From assembly GCF_964204645.1 (NCBI RefSeq), contig NC_134036.1, forward strand, positions 6,275,600-6,339,599: a stretch of DNA of 64,000 bases, read 5' to 3'. Below, one piece after another: positions 39,495-50,081 of this stretch. The notes beneath the pieces were generated by a model, which was given only the letters and a program-made list of their open reading frames with translations, did not search any database and was not told where the DNA came from. The stretch comes from Tubulanus polymorphus. Taxonomy: Eukaryota; Nemertea; Palaeonemertea; Tubulaniformes; Tubulanidae. A program made the position numbers and the translations under genes. The number at the start of each line of letters is the position of its first letter. Position 1 is the stretch's first letter.

Positions 39495-39710
39495 ATCTCT
39501 CTCTCTTTCTCATTGTCTTCTTTCTTCTCACTCTCTCTCTCATTCTCCCGCTCCCTCTCTCATCCTCTCGCATTCTCGTTCTCCTCTCCCCCTCTCTCAT
39601 TCTCCTTCCACTCTCATTCTCCTCTCATCCCTCTCTTATTTTCCTCTCTCATCCTCCCCGCTCTCTTTCTCTCGTTCTCCTTCTCTCTTCTCTCCCCTCT
39701 CTCACTTCCA
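39495..39710. repeat. CT-rich low-complexity tract, right arm
   Basis: Mirror of the GA-rich tract in the left arm, about 70 bp shorter, made of CTCTCT/TTCTCC variants. Confidence 0.9.
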
Positions 39711-40269
39711 TCTACCGGGTTGAGATAGGAAATAGTTCCTTTCTCTCCCGGTAGATGGCATTATTTTTTTTTGATAAAATGTGCTTAAGCAATGGATAAA
39801 TAGGACTTCCCCTGCAGGTTGTATATGTGCCGCTATAGCGTAGTTGGTAGGGTGCTGGGCTGCTAGCCGAATGGTTGGTGGCTCAAATCCCATAATTTTA
39901 TTGACGATTCAATAAAATGTTGAATTTTACTTTGCAAACAAGCTGTAAGAAATTCCTACTTTGAATTTGGAATAAATTTAATTTGGAATAATTTGTACTT
40001 TGCGTTTTCCTTTCCGTTTTGACTTTGTCCTTTCCTTGAACGTGAGAAGTTGCAAGCGGAAGAGTTCTTTTCCGAGCGAGTCCTTTCCGAGGCCGAGTGG
40101 AAGAGTTGGAATAGTTGTCTTTCTGGGGTAGAGTGTGAAGTTGTGAGGGGGAAGAGTCCTTTCCGGGGCAAAGTGCCCGAGACAAAGATTTTTAGTAGAG
40201 ACGAGCATTTTATGTAGATGTACGTTTATTTATTTACGTTACTGTATAACATGCGGCAAAACGAATTAA

Positions 40270-40660
40270 CGGTGTAGAGTCTGCGTCTCGAGGTTTGAAG
40301 ATGGTGCCGTAGTCGGAGTAGAGTCTGCGTCTCGAGGTTTTAAGATATTGCTGTGGTCGGAGTAGAGTCAGCGTCTCGAGGTTTTAAGATGGTGCAGTTG
40401 TCGGAGTAGAGTCAGTATCTCGAGCTTTGAGGATGGTGCTGTAGTCAGAGTAGAGTCTGCGTCTCGAGGTTTGAAGATGTTGCTCTAGTCGGAGTAGAGT
40501 CTGCGTCTCGAGGTTTTAAGATATTGCTGTGGTCGGAGTAGAGTCTGCGACTCGAGGTTTGAAGATGTTGCTGTAGTCGGAGTAGAGTCAGTATCTCGAG
40601 CTTTGAGGATGGTGCTGTAGTCTGAGGAGAGTCTGCGTCTCGAGGTTTGGATTGGGAGTA
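40270..40660. repeat. 44-bp tandem repeat, right arm
   Basis: About nine copies of GAGTAGAGTCTGCGTCTCGA plus GGTTTGAAGATGTTGCTGTAGTCG, the reverse complement of the left-arm array. Copy order differs, so unequal exchange acted separately in each arm. Confidence 0.85.
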
Positions 40661-42479
40661 TAGTCTAAAAAACAAAAGATAAAATAAAGATTAAGTCAGC
40701 TTATGAAAACGATCATTGAATATCCAAATTCTATGTTGGTAAAGTTACCTAATCTATCAAAGTTGGATGCAGTAAACAGGTTGGCTTGGTTCTAGAAGGG
40801 TCAATGCGGTACGTAACAGCAAACTGTGGGTTGGTGCAATTATCAATGTGGTAGCAGCAGCAGCAGGTTCTGGATGTTGCGACAAACTAGCTGTGTACAC
40901 ATAGTACACAAGTACACAAGTAACGGACTGGTGCAGGTTAAAAAACCTAAAAAGACAAAATGTGTAAAAGTGATTTATTTCTGGAATTTCTTGGATTATT
41001 CGCAAAGACAAAACCAAAAGCGATTTGAAAAGTTAAGCCAAATGTTGAAAAATGTTTGGGTTCAACATCAAAACCATAAAGAAAACGCGATAATTATCGA
41101 TACGGTCGATTCATAACTAAAACATTCGATTCCATGAAATTTCTAACCTTTTCAAAATGTGTGTGTAGACTAAAAAATTGAACACCGGAAATCAACAACA
41201 GCGAACTCGCCCTTATCAGCAAATGCCCTCTGGGTTAGCCGTCATCCGTTTGAAGTTGTAATCCGACATCAGTAGCAGCAACAGCAGTCTCCTCTCCATC
41301 GTCAGTTGTTCTTCACGCCTTGTTGCAGAGCTTTTATAGGTTGACCTTCATCACTGGGCATCAGTTCTCGGACTGGCACAGGGAGGCTCGAACAACCCTT
41401 CTAATACATACGTCGACCAATCAGCGACGGTGCATCATCGAGGCGACCGGAATGGATCAATCAGAAGGCTCGATCGCGCATTCCTGTGGCAGACCCGAGT
41501 ACGTGACGCTAATCCTCGAGAACCATTCAATTCGTGCCAAACATTTCCTATAGGTATTATAGGTCATCGAGTTTAATTCGACTATTCATAGAGACACACA
41601 TTGTTAAAGATAGAATGTAGAATGCTAGGATTTTAGCCTAAAATTGCATACTGCAGTCTTATCTAAACTATCCAACAAACTTTATTGTAGATTTCCCTTC
41701 TATTTACATCTCGTTTTGAACTATAATTCCGGCTCAATTTTACTATTTTCGAGTTTGCTTCAGGAATATTGAAGTTTGCTTAAAAGTTTGTCCAGTCACG
41801 CGGCACTTTTGTGTAGTAGAGCGTGTGGCAGGTCTCCAGTGAGTGATTCTCTATTGGATTGTTGTTTCGAGGCCGATTTTATGCACACGTTCACCAGACA
41901 TCGCCGCGTACACGTCTACTCTGACTGGAAGCTGGTGAAGTTTAAAAAATCATTGAAGTTTTGTCAATTTACCTGGAGATTGATAGCTGCATTACTAACA
42001 AAATATCTACGGAATTCTCGCTGGGATTTTTTCGATTTCTTGAGGAATTAAACAAAAATAAAAAATTTCCCAAACCCTCACCGATCAACTTAAAATATCA
42101 AACTAATATTGTAAAAAAGTCGAAGGCCCCTGGTGGAATTACTCCGCAACCTGGACCGGTATTGTGGGATAAATAAATAATTCAGCCAGAAACGACTGAA
42201 TTAAACATAATTTACCCCACACCAGTTATTTTGTAGGACTCACGCATTAGCAACCTCATTCCAGGGAGGACAGCACTCTCGACTTGCCCGCTTACCGGAG
42301 ATCATTTGCCACATCCTGACCCGCCTCCTCCGAGACTCGAACCTGGGCCACAGCGGTGACACGCTAGTCGCCGACCGACTAAGCCATCCGGTCCGCCCGA
42401 TTGTAGCCGGTAAACATTCAAACTTAATCGCCGACTATTCACATTCGGACAAAACACCGTGACGTCGCACGTCTACCAA

Positions 42480-43110
42480 CAGCTTATAAACGTAATTTTC
42501 AATTCTTGAAAAATATCCTCTATGCTCGCGGAGAAAGAATTAAAGTAAATAATCTACTATTGTTCGTCGCCACCGTTGAGGGCGCTGGACAAAACGCAAG
42601 ATTACTAGCGGTGTCTAGAGGATTTTTGAGATGACGGCCTTTCCGTTCACTTGAAGTTCTATGGTTAGTTTAATAACCATTGATGATACGCTACATCCGT
42701 ATTGCGACGATAAAATCATGAGTAGTAGTTCATTCAACGTTTCGACTATATTTCTAATAGTCGTCCACGAGAATATATCAGTCAGCCAGTCAACTTTGAA
42801 AATCCATCCTAAAATCCGACGATCATGGCATTTTCTCAAAGCTAGACAGCCGGGGGCTTAATCAATAGCCGAGTATATGTTAGTTTACCTTTCAACCCTA
42901 TAGGTTTGCTAGACTTTTGTCCAAACATAGGATTGTTTATCAAAACTGTACTTCTATAAATTGTGTTTGCATATGGACACAGCTTCCGAGTCGATCTCTC
43001 GTGTCTGGTGTACGGATTCGATGGAACGACGATGTTAAATCCGAAAAAAATCCTAGACTCATCGCCAACTGAAATTGCCACAACGAGAGTGGCGTAGAAA
43101 TGCCATAATA
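42480..43110. repeat. inverted diverged copy of the 14.1-15.7 kb composite repeat
   Basis: Contains in reverse order the blocks of 14160-14340, 15045-15190 and 15540-15660, lacking the LINE relic and the tRNA-like pair. Its outer 35 bp (AGCTTATAAACGTAATTTTC) also match 20823-20862 inverted. It abuts the palindrome arm directly. Confidence 0.6.
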
Positions 43111-43980
43111 AAGGAGAATTTTGGCCCGAGTCCCAATGACTTCAATGGCTCAGTGGTTTGATATATGGTGCTAGTACAGTAGAACTTGCTTGAGTCGAAA
43201 TTTTTCAATCCACTTTAGATATTTAGCCAGTTAGACCGGAACCACGTAGTGTCAGTAACCGTAGTTCAGATATGCAGCAGGTGGTTAAATTCGTCTGCTT
43301 GTATTCATAAAACACACGTACTTTAAGCGCGTGATGACGTGTTGATCGTGCAGTCTAGCACACGGCTGGGGTTCATCGATCGAAACATCTATTCATTACT
43401 GAATTTCAATTAAAAAACACCGACTGAAGTAATCATAATCGAACGCTTCCCGTGTTTTCAACGGCACATCTATATGTAGGTAGTGGGTATTGAAGAAATG
43501 ATTCCAGTCAAACTATTCTCACGGGAATCACTTCACGAAACGACCAAATGTAAAGCAAGATTATTGAAACCTTAGACGAATACCACTCTCGGAAAACGGA
43601 CCTTAAAACGTGTCATTTTGTAAAAGGGCATTTGTATATCTAAAAAAAAGGATAATTCATATTCTAAAACTTACTCTTATCATACACAGACTGAAGTTAC
43701 TAAAATGCTTCAATTCTGTTTCAAAGAACTAGATCAAAAAAAAAACGAACCCAACTTCTAAAGATTCCTGTCAAAATATGTACTACCTACACGGTTACAA
43801 AGTAAAACCGGTGATGGATTGAATAATGTATGCGGTGTTGGACTAGGCGGCTGCAAGATTATTCAAACTAAGTTCCACGGCAAGTGAGAGCCCGGTGCGT
43901 ATCGATTTAGCTCAACGGATCACCGATATCAGTTTCCAATCGATATCCGGCTGTGCAATCATCGGTATAATTCAGCAAAT
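43111..43980. other. upstream region of knottin gene 3
   Basis: From about 43265 onward this is collinear with 51540-52250 upstream of gene 4 (shared GTGATGACGTGTTGATCGTG and the TCGTCTGC block). No gene recognised. Confidence 0.5.
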
Positions 43981-44087
43981 TTTAAATAAGATATCACACG
44001 TAACGTGTTTCATTCATTCGTCGACAGGTTCTGGTTCGGGAGATATATTCGTTTCGACAGTTTAATACGTTAGAAGAATCGACTAAG
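43981..44087 (+). promoter_or_regulatory. knottin gene 3 core promoter and non-coding exon 1
   Basis: TATA-like TTTTAAATAAG (43981-43991), then an ACGTGTTTCATTCATTCG block with the initiator-like TCATTC at 44011. Inferred exon 1 is 44013-44087, ending CTAAG|GTAAGA; no ATG in it. Intron 1 is 938 bp. Confidence 0.58.
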
Positions 44088-45034
44088 GTAAGAAAAACAC
44101 CATATAATCGTAAAAGTAAAGATAGTAAAGTAAAGATTCATCGTTTCATTAATTTCATCACATTAAGTGAGAATCCAACGCCTGTTTAACTTAGTGGACG
44201 TATTCATTTCGGTCAAACTCGGCTCGTCTACGGTACAGGTGGTTTTGGGTTGAGATTGGGTATCAACGATTAGTAGAGAAAAGTGGTAACAGTCGTACAC
44301 GCGATGAATTGAGAAGTCCGGCTATAGAATTCGGACCGCGATCAGGTGCAAACGCATTCCTTAATCAAATACGTTTGACATCTACATAAATAGGCCTAAG
44401 GATTTACATTCATTCGAAAGAATCTTGTGTTTTAGAAACAACGCCTCGTCCGGGGAACTGATTTCAATCTGACAACGCTGGCGTTACGAAAACAAACAAA
44501 AAATGATTTCAAACGATTAACCCAATACCATATATAAAGGCCATCATCACACAGAAAAACTGAGACAGAAACTTGTTTGTGTGGTGTCAAACGCTTCCGT
44601 TTTTGTGTAATGACAAACGCAGGAGATGTGACCGTTCCGCAATCGCCACATTTAGTCAAATGATAACACGATGTAAAACAAAATTAATTCAACATAGTCC
44701 AGTGTAACAAAAAAAATACAAACATTCACTGAATGATTCATAACTATTATTATCACTGTTACGGATTGGTGAGGCCAATTTTGCACGCTTCACATTCCGG
44801 CATTCAAACCGGCAATGTAGAAAATCCGTTAGCGCTTACTTACACTATGTGTATGGTCACTCTTAGTTTCATTCTTATGTAGCATCATCTTAAACCTGAT
44901 TATTGTTATCAAAATTTTCTGACGAAAGGTTTTTTCACTGAGAACCTTACGAAGACTGTTGGGGAATCAAAATTTGGGATTCACCCAAATGCATGATTGC
45001 TGATATATGTCCATTCAAATTCTAGGTTACAAAA

Positions 45035-45641
45035 ATGGCGACGTATTTGATAAATCGTGTTTTTGCTGCTGTTCTGATTATGGTCAGTGCCGCGTATTTA
45101 GCAGAAGGTGAGTAACGACTGGGAAAATGATACGCAATTTCGAAGGATTTCGTGAAAAATAAAATTAAAGTCGCAATTATCAATTAACATTCAGTAGTTG
45201 ATTTTTTCCGTTGGACGGATTCGTTTGATGAATTAGTTTTCAGAGCTATTATAAATAACTTGTGTTCTGACGAAAATCAAGTTAATTGACGTACAATATT
45301 GTTCTTATGGACACGCATATCCTAGACTCATGTATACATATGTGTATTTCTGAATAATCGAAATGAATCCCTATCACCCACATTTTCGGAATGACCATCG
45401 GTACTACACCTGGGATGGGGGTTCGAGTTTTTCTAGAAATTAAGGGCAAATGTGTTTCACTTCGAATTCCATTCAGAATTTCATGCTTTTGTGAAATATA
45501 GGTTGCCTTTCAAAAGCCACGTGGTGCAATAATGACGCTGTGTGTTGCAGCAATAATTGTACCGCGGGAACATGTTCCTTATTGTTGGTGATTATTTGGA
45601 TTGTAATGGGATATACTTGTGGTGGTTTGGGAAACATTTGA
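45035..45641 (+). CDS. knottin-like secreted peptide, gene 3 (terminal exon a, extended tail)
   Basis: Coding exons 45035-45107 and 45502-45641 encode 70 residues. The signal exon reads MATYLINRVFAAVLIMVSAA and ends in a YLA cleavage motif. The mature part has the standard C-x6-C-x5-CC-x3-C-x4-C framework. At the position where genes 4 and 3b have TCC TAA, this copy has TCC TTA. Translation therefore continues for 20 residues (LLLVIIWIVMGYT...) to a TGA at 45639, adding a hydrophobic tail with a seventh cysteine. The tail could hinder secretion, anchor the peptide, or mark incipient decay. AATAAA at 45746-45751 follows. Confidence 0.72.
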
Positions 45642-45745
45642 TTATGAAACTGAAGCACAGTCAGATTACCGCCTGAGTCTGAAACTTCGCGAATTGAGTT
45701 CATATTTGTAACTCATTCTTCACATCTCATGTTATAATTAGATTC

Positions 45746-45751
45746 AATAAA
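45746..45751 (+). terminator. polyadenylation signal after exon 3a
   Basis: AATAAA in the conserved 3' UTR block, upstream of the alternative terminal exon 3b. Confidence 0.65.
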
Positions 45752-45968
45752 ACTGCGAGTAAATAAATCATTTATCGGGATTTTAGCTGTTTATGATTTC
45801 CTAGCCTTCAGTGTAGCCATTTGTTTGTAAGGCTATTCGACATTGATCGCCATCACCCACATCGTTGGAATGACCACCGGTCCTACGCCTGGGGTAGGGG
45901 CTCGAGTGTTTCGAAAATTTGTTTCACTTCAAATTCCATTTAGAATGTAATGCTTTTTTGAAATGTAG

Positions 45969-46060
45969 GTCAGCATTTGAGTTGCCTTCCAAATACCGTG
46001 GGATGTACTGTTGATTCTCAGTGTTGCAGCAATAATTGTAAAGCGGGATCATGTTCCTAA
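45969..46060 (+). CDS. alternative terminal exon 3b of knottin gene 3
   Basis: A second mature-peptide exon 328 bp after exon 3a. The acceptor TGTAG|GTCAG (45967-45968) joins in phase 1 to the signal exon 45035-45107 and yields a 54-residue precursor. The frame adds Q-H-L-S before the first cysteine, then keeps C-x6-C-x5-CC-x3-C-x4-C and ends CS-stop at 46058-46060. It has its own 3' UTR and AATAAA (46220-46225). No separate signal exon lies between 3a and 3b, so it is either an alternative 3' exon of gene 3 or the remnant of a gene that lost its upstream exons. The intact frame and splice site favour the first. Confidence 0.68.
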
Positions 46061-46219
46061 TCGTTGGTGATAATTTCTAATGGAAAATACCTGTGGTGGT
46101 TTGCGAAATATCCGATTATGAAACTGAACCACAGGCAGGTTACTGACTGACTATTAGAAAGCTCGACTTGAATTTATATTCGTAACTCAGTTGTCAAATC
46201 TCGTGTTATAATTAGATTC

Positions 46220-46225
46220 AATAAA
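46220..46225 (+). terminator. polyadenylation signal after exon 3b
   Basis: AATAAA in a 3' UTR (TTATAATTAGATTCAATAAA) nearly identical to those of the other peptide exons. Confidence 0.65.
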
Positions 46226-46269
46226 ACTGTCAGTATATAAATCAGCTATCGGGTTGTTAGATAGTTTAT

Positions 46270-48228
46270 GATTTTTCCGTGGATGTTTTCACAGTGATCA
46301 ATAGGATGCGCCGTTTCATCCGCAGTAGTAGACAATAACCGCCGATTCCTGTCGCGCGTTTATCCCTTATGCTAAATTCCGACTACGAAAATACAATATA
46401 ATAATAATCTGACATTTCTAAATGGTCCATTTCAATCCCCACGTGCGGACGTTTGGTGTCATTGTTGCTCTATTGCCTTTGCAATACATGCCCGAGTGAC
46501 AGCTATTCGCGTAAACACATCCGATCATCTTAAGCAAACACATAAACAAAATGCCTGACGGTTCACAAAAAAATCATGGCGTCCATCCCCCTTTTCGAAC
46601 CATGTTAGACATTTCATCATGTATTGATTAATTCCCCGTATACAACGGATATGTAAATTCGTATATTATATTCGATGGTTTCCTATAAAGGAGAAACGCT
46701 ATCGACCATTATCGACTAGCTAAGTAAGAGTTCGATCTATAACAAATCAGCACAAACAAACTAAAAATACGGTGATTTTGGTGGTATATTCAGCCCGTTT
46801 TCGACAAAATTGCTTATTCGTCTGTTTGCCATAAATCCAGCGATTATATACCGACTGGTCAGCTAACATACCAGAAAAATCATCACTCATAAAAATACAA
46901 AAAAATGCATTGATTCAGACGATGGTGTCGAATTGAAGCAGCTACCTATTCTTCGATACCATTGTAAGCGGCACGTATAACGAGATATCTCACATTTGAC
47001 GTATGTATGTCGACTGAGAAATAGATTTGTCAATTCGACCTTTTTTCTACTGGTCTTCAAGCATGAACTCAACACTCGCCTGATATAGGTTGTTTAATAG
47101 GTAGAAATAGAATGTAAGGCGTACGTTGTTCAATGTACATGAATTAAATTGTTTATTTATTTATGAATTGTGTAAATTGCCGCACGATGTCTACACCGTC
47201 ACAAATAATACGAACCGCAAATTATAGTGGCTCATCTAAATATTCGTACCGGTAGACTTAGATTTATAGGGACTCTTGAATGAACAATAATATATTTGTA
47301 TATTCATCGCAGAAACATTCCATATCATATTTCGTTCACTGACAACGATGTGAAGCCCTTGTTTTGTATAACAAACATTTTTTGTGATCCGATATTGATG
47401 CAAAACTGTTGAGCAAATGAGAAATCGTGTCTTAAATCAAGCCAATATTTCCCCCAACGAAGTACCGGGGATACAACAAAATAGACCATGGGTTCGGTTG
47501 AATGAACTAACTGAGTATAGTTTCAACTAGGATGGATAGTGCTGCTACTGACATATAAATGCCTAAACTACCAGGGAACAAAGTATCCGCGGTCTATTTT
47601 ATCTGACTATGCATCCACCAGATCTCTCCGCTCTTAGCAACATACAAGTCGTCTGGTTAAGCCAAAACCAATGCAATAGGTGACAGGACATTTCAATTTA
47701 CAGCACTTTGGAACCAGCAGCCCCTTAGTTTTAGACTAAGTCCATCAGTACAATGTTTAACTTGAAAACTTAGTTACTTAGAAAAGTTAATTACCGCAAT
47801 TAATCTCACCTTTCAATTCCAACTTCATATTCACTCTCCAAGCGTTTCAAATAACCCTTAATGAGCTCATATCTAGTATTCTATGCGGATGTAAACTGAT
47901 TACGCTTTGTAGAAGTGCGCTATATGAGGAAAAAATTAATATTTTACTTTCGAGCACAAAGAGTCCATCTGTTCTGGTAGGCTTCGCAATAATAACATAT
48001 AGAAATAAAACCTTTGTACTCAACAACACTGTAAGTAAGCAGGTTCAACTACGATGATAACATTGTAATATGTATCATCACTGGCACTTTTAAGTTCTTT
48101 AACTTGGATGCTGAAGGGTTCGTTGAGATTTTGCTAATTTTCACCCAGTACTTCCTAGTGGCTAAGAGCTGACGACAAAATATCAGCTGTGTATATCCAT
48201 TGGATTAAACAAAAATAAATCTACTCAC
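46270..48228. other. 3' flank of gene 3, paralogous in part to 53720-54200
   Basis: 46270-47370 holds nothing recognisable. About 47390-48228 is collinear with 53720-54230 (shared ATGAGAAATCG, CCCCC(A/T)ACGAAGTAC, AAGTAAGCAGG, GATGCTGAAGGG-like stretches), so the gene 3/gene 4 duplication extends through it. Confidence 0.45.
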
Positions 48229-48363
48229 CAGATATTCCTGTGTAGAGCATCATGGATTATTTCGAAACGTCTGGTGTCCATCCACAGTATTCGTTCAATC
48301 TTCCTCGCGGTATTGACAGCAATCAGTTTCTGATGATGAGTGAAAAAGTGAGGAACGAAGGAT
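48229..48363 (-). other. possible orphan coding exon (unidentified)
   Basis: On the minus strand a 135-nt open segment is bounded by TATTTTTCAG at 48364-48373 and a GTGAGT donor at 48228. One frame is open throughout and contains RKIERILWMD and FEIIHDALHR. The paralogous segment at 54250-54385 has stops and a disrupted donor (ATGAGT). I do not recognise the family, and neighbouring exons could not be traced, so this may be a fragment of an otherwise lost gene. Confidence 0.3.
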
Positions 48364-48561
48364 CTGAAAAATAGAATAATTCAATTTTGAATTAAGTATG
48401 GGTGAGTTACCTGACTGAGATCACCTACAAGTCACAATGAAAATTGCACGGCACTCATAATGAGTTCTATTGGAGTAATGAATTACCTATTTAGACAACG
48501 GGAAAAATAAGCCGGAGTTCAAGGCAGTAGTTGCGGTTAGCAGGCAACCTATGTGAATACT

Positions 48562-48937
48562 TACGTCACACATAAGAGAGAAGCATAGAAGATAGGTGAG
48601 AGTGACGTGGGTGTTTACGTGGGAAAGCTTGTTATAGCAGCAGCCTTGAGCTCTGGAAAGTTGAGTTATAAATTTAGCGCTCGTGACGTATAACACACGT
48701 AGAAATGATTTGCATGGCCAGTAGAACTGTATTAATATGAAAATACGTCACTGGCTATGAGGCCAAGCGGTGTGGAAATATACGTCACGAGCGAAGGAAG
48801 AATACGTATAAAAAGGGAGGGTTTTAATGGAGTGTGGTCGAAAAAGCTGGGTCGGTAGAGCTAGGTCGGTTGAGCTAGTGGTTAGAACTAGAGAGGGACG
48901 TGCTAGGAAGATTGTAAGAAGAGAGTATAAGAATAAA
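48562..48937 (+). promoter_or_regulatory. LTR-like promoter: CRE-type sites, TATA box and AATAAA
   Basis: TACGTCAC or its complement occurs at 48562, 48683, 48744 and 48781 (CREB/ATF-type octamer core), just before a clear TATA box, TATAAAAAG (48807-48815). AATAAA follows at 48932. The close TATA-to-polyA spacing (about 125 bp) with no coding frame fits a solo retroviral-type LTR interrupted by the element at 48958, but terminal TG...CA ends and a target duplication were not found. Confidence 0.4.
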
Positions 48938-48957
48938 GATATGGATCGATAGAAGAA

Positions 48958-50081
48958 CCCTGCTAACAACAATGTCGGTACAACATAAGTTTATGTTGCT
49001 GACAGATTGTTATCCAATGTTTTCCTCTAGAACATTGACACAACATTCAGACAATGTTACACAAATAAGTCCGCCCTCTGTTGATTGAACTAAGAAATAC
49101 TGATGTTTATACAACATTGCTGCAACATTGATGTTAATTGATGTTAGTTTCGCACATGGACGCATGTTTAATTATTTTAATTGTCTGATCTAGGCCTTTT
49201 TGGCTATGATAAAGATCCATAATCACCGACTGATAATTATCAACCTACAGGATATACAGTATCTACCGATTCGTTCATATGGATACGAAACGATCGATGG
49301 GTATGTAGTTCTCTCCCAGTTAGTCTGCGCCATTTTGTTTTTTCTGTTTGGTTCAGAAGATTTCTGTGTATGGTTTATTCTATTTTTCTGCGTCCTGAGC
49401 ATGATTTGGATATTTATCGATGATGGATGTGACAGTTTCACTGCTCTAGATTTCATTTTTTGAGGTAAGCATATGTGGTTAATTCTCTTGATTGATTGAT
49501 AAAAGAGATTTTAGAACACGCCTCTTTCCCATTAGAATTTCCCGCCATTTTTCTTGTGTACGTGGCACTGTTCTGAAATTAGGGCAATATATTTTATATT
49601 TTATTCTTTTCAGATGAATCAGTGACTAAGGATGTAGATATGGTCGAAGAAAATAGATATTAATAGATGTTGCATCGTATCAATAAATTATATCGTTTGT
49701 ACTTATGATGAATATTGAGGTAATAAAAATCAATTCAAAATCGACTCAAATTTATTTTCGAGTTTATTAGTTATGGCTGACCCATTGGAGGCCTCCCATT
49801 CATATCATTAGGATATTGTATAGATGTTGTAGGAATGTTTCAAGTAAAATAATGACATTGTGTCAATGTTGTAGAAATATTGTCCGTATCAACATTTAAC
49901 ATTTCAACGTTGATCCAATGTTGTGGAGATGTTTGGTACAACATTGCAACAATGTTGTGACAACTTGCTATGAGTCCACAGTTCTCGTTGATACAACATT
50001 AAACCCAACATTAAAGCAACATTAGTCTGTTCTGATATAATGTTGTTACAACATACCGACAATGTATTTTTGTTAGCAGGG
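48958..50081. mobile_element. 1.1-kb DNA element with CCCTGCTAACAA termini
   Basis: CCCTGCTAACAACAATGTCGGT at the left matches, inverted, TTGTTAGCAGGG preceded by ACCGACAATGTA at the right. Subterminal zones are packed with CAACATTG/CAATGTTG motifs in both orientations (about 48970-49130 and 49840-50070). The interior encodes one 87-codon hydrophobic frame (49200-49463) whose significance is doubtful. No transposase; a non-autonomous element. Flanking DNA on both sides appears to be one continuous LTR-like segment. Confidence 0.65.

Larger units (their letters stand above)
31416..42468. repeat. right arm of the ~20.7-kb palindrome
   Basis: Reverse complement of 21764-30190, longer (11.05 kb) because of satellite expansion and a local duplication: 37860-38270 and 38281-38680 are two copies of one block that is single in the left arm. 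Ends at GTGACGTCGC. The sub-repeats mirror the left arm: satellite 32460-36360, tRNA-like 36640-36880, CT-rich 39495-39710, tRNA-like 39828-39895, 44-bp repeats 40270-40660, tRNA-like 42320-42395. Confidence 0.88.

Noticed and set aside
21764-42468. Assembly artefact as the explanation of the palindrome
   Set aside because: Arms differ in satellite length, local duplication and many substitutions, unlike a fold-back read error. Not excluded without read data.
49200-49463. 87-codon hydrophobic protein
   Set aside because: Lies inside a non-autonomous transposable element. A GTAAGC donor follows its stop and an acceptor lies at about 49613, but no supported protein results.
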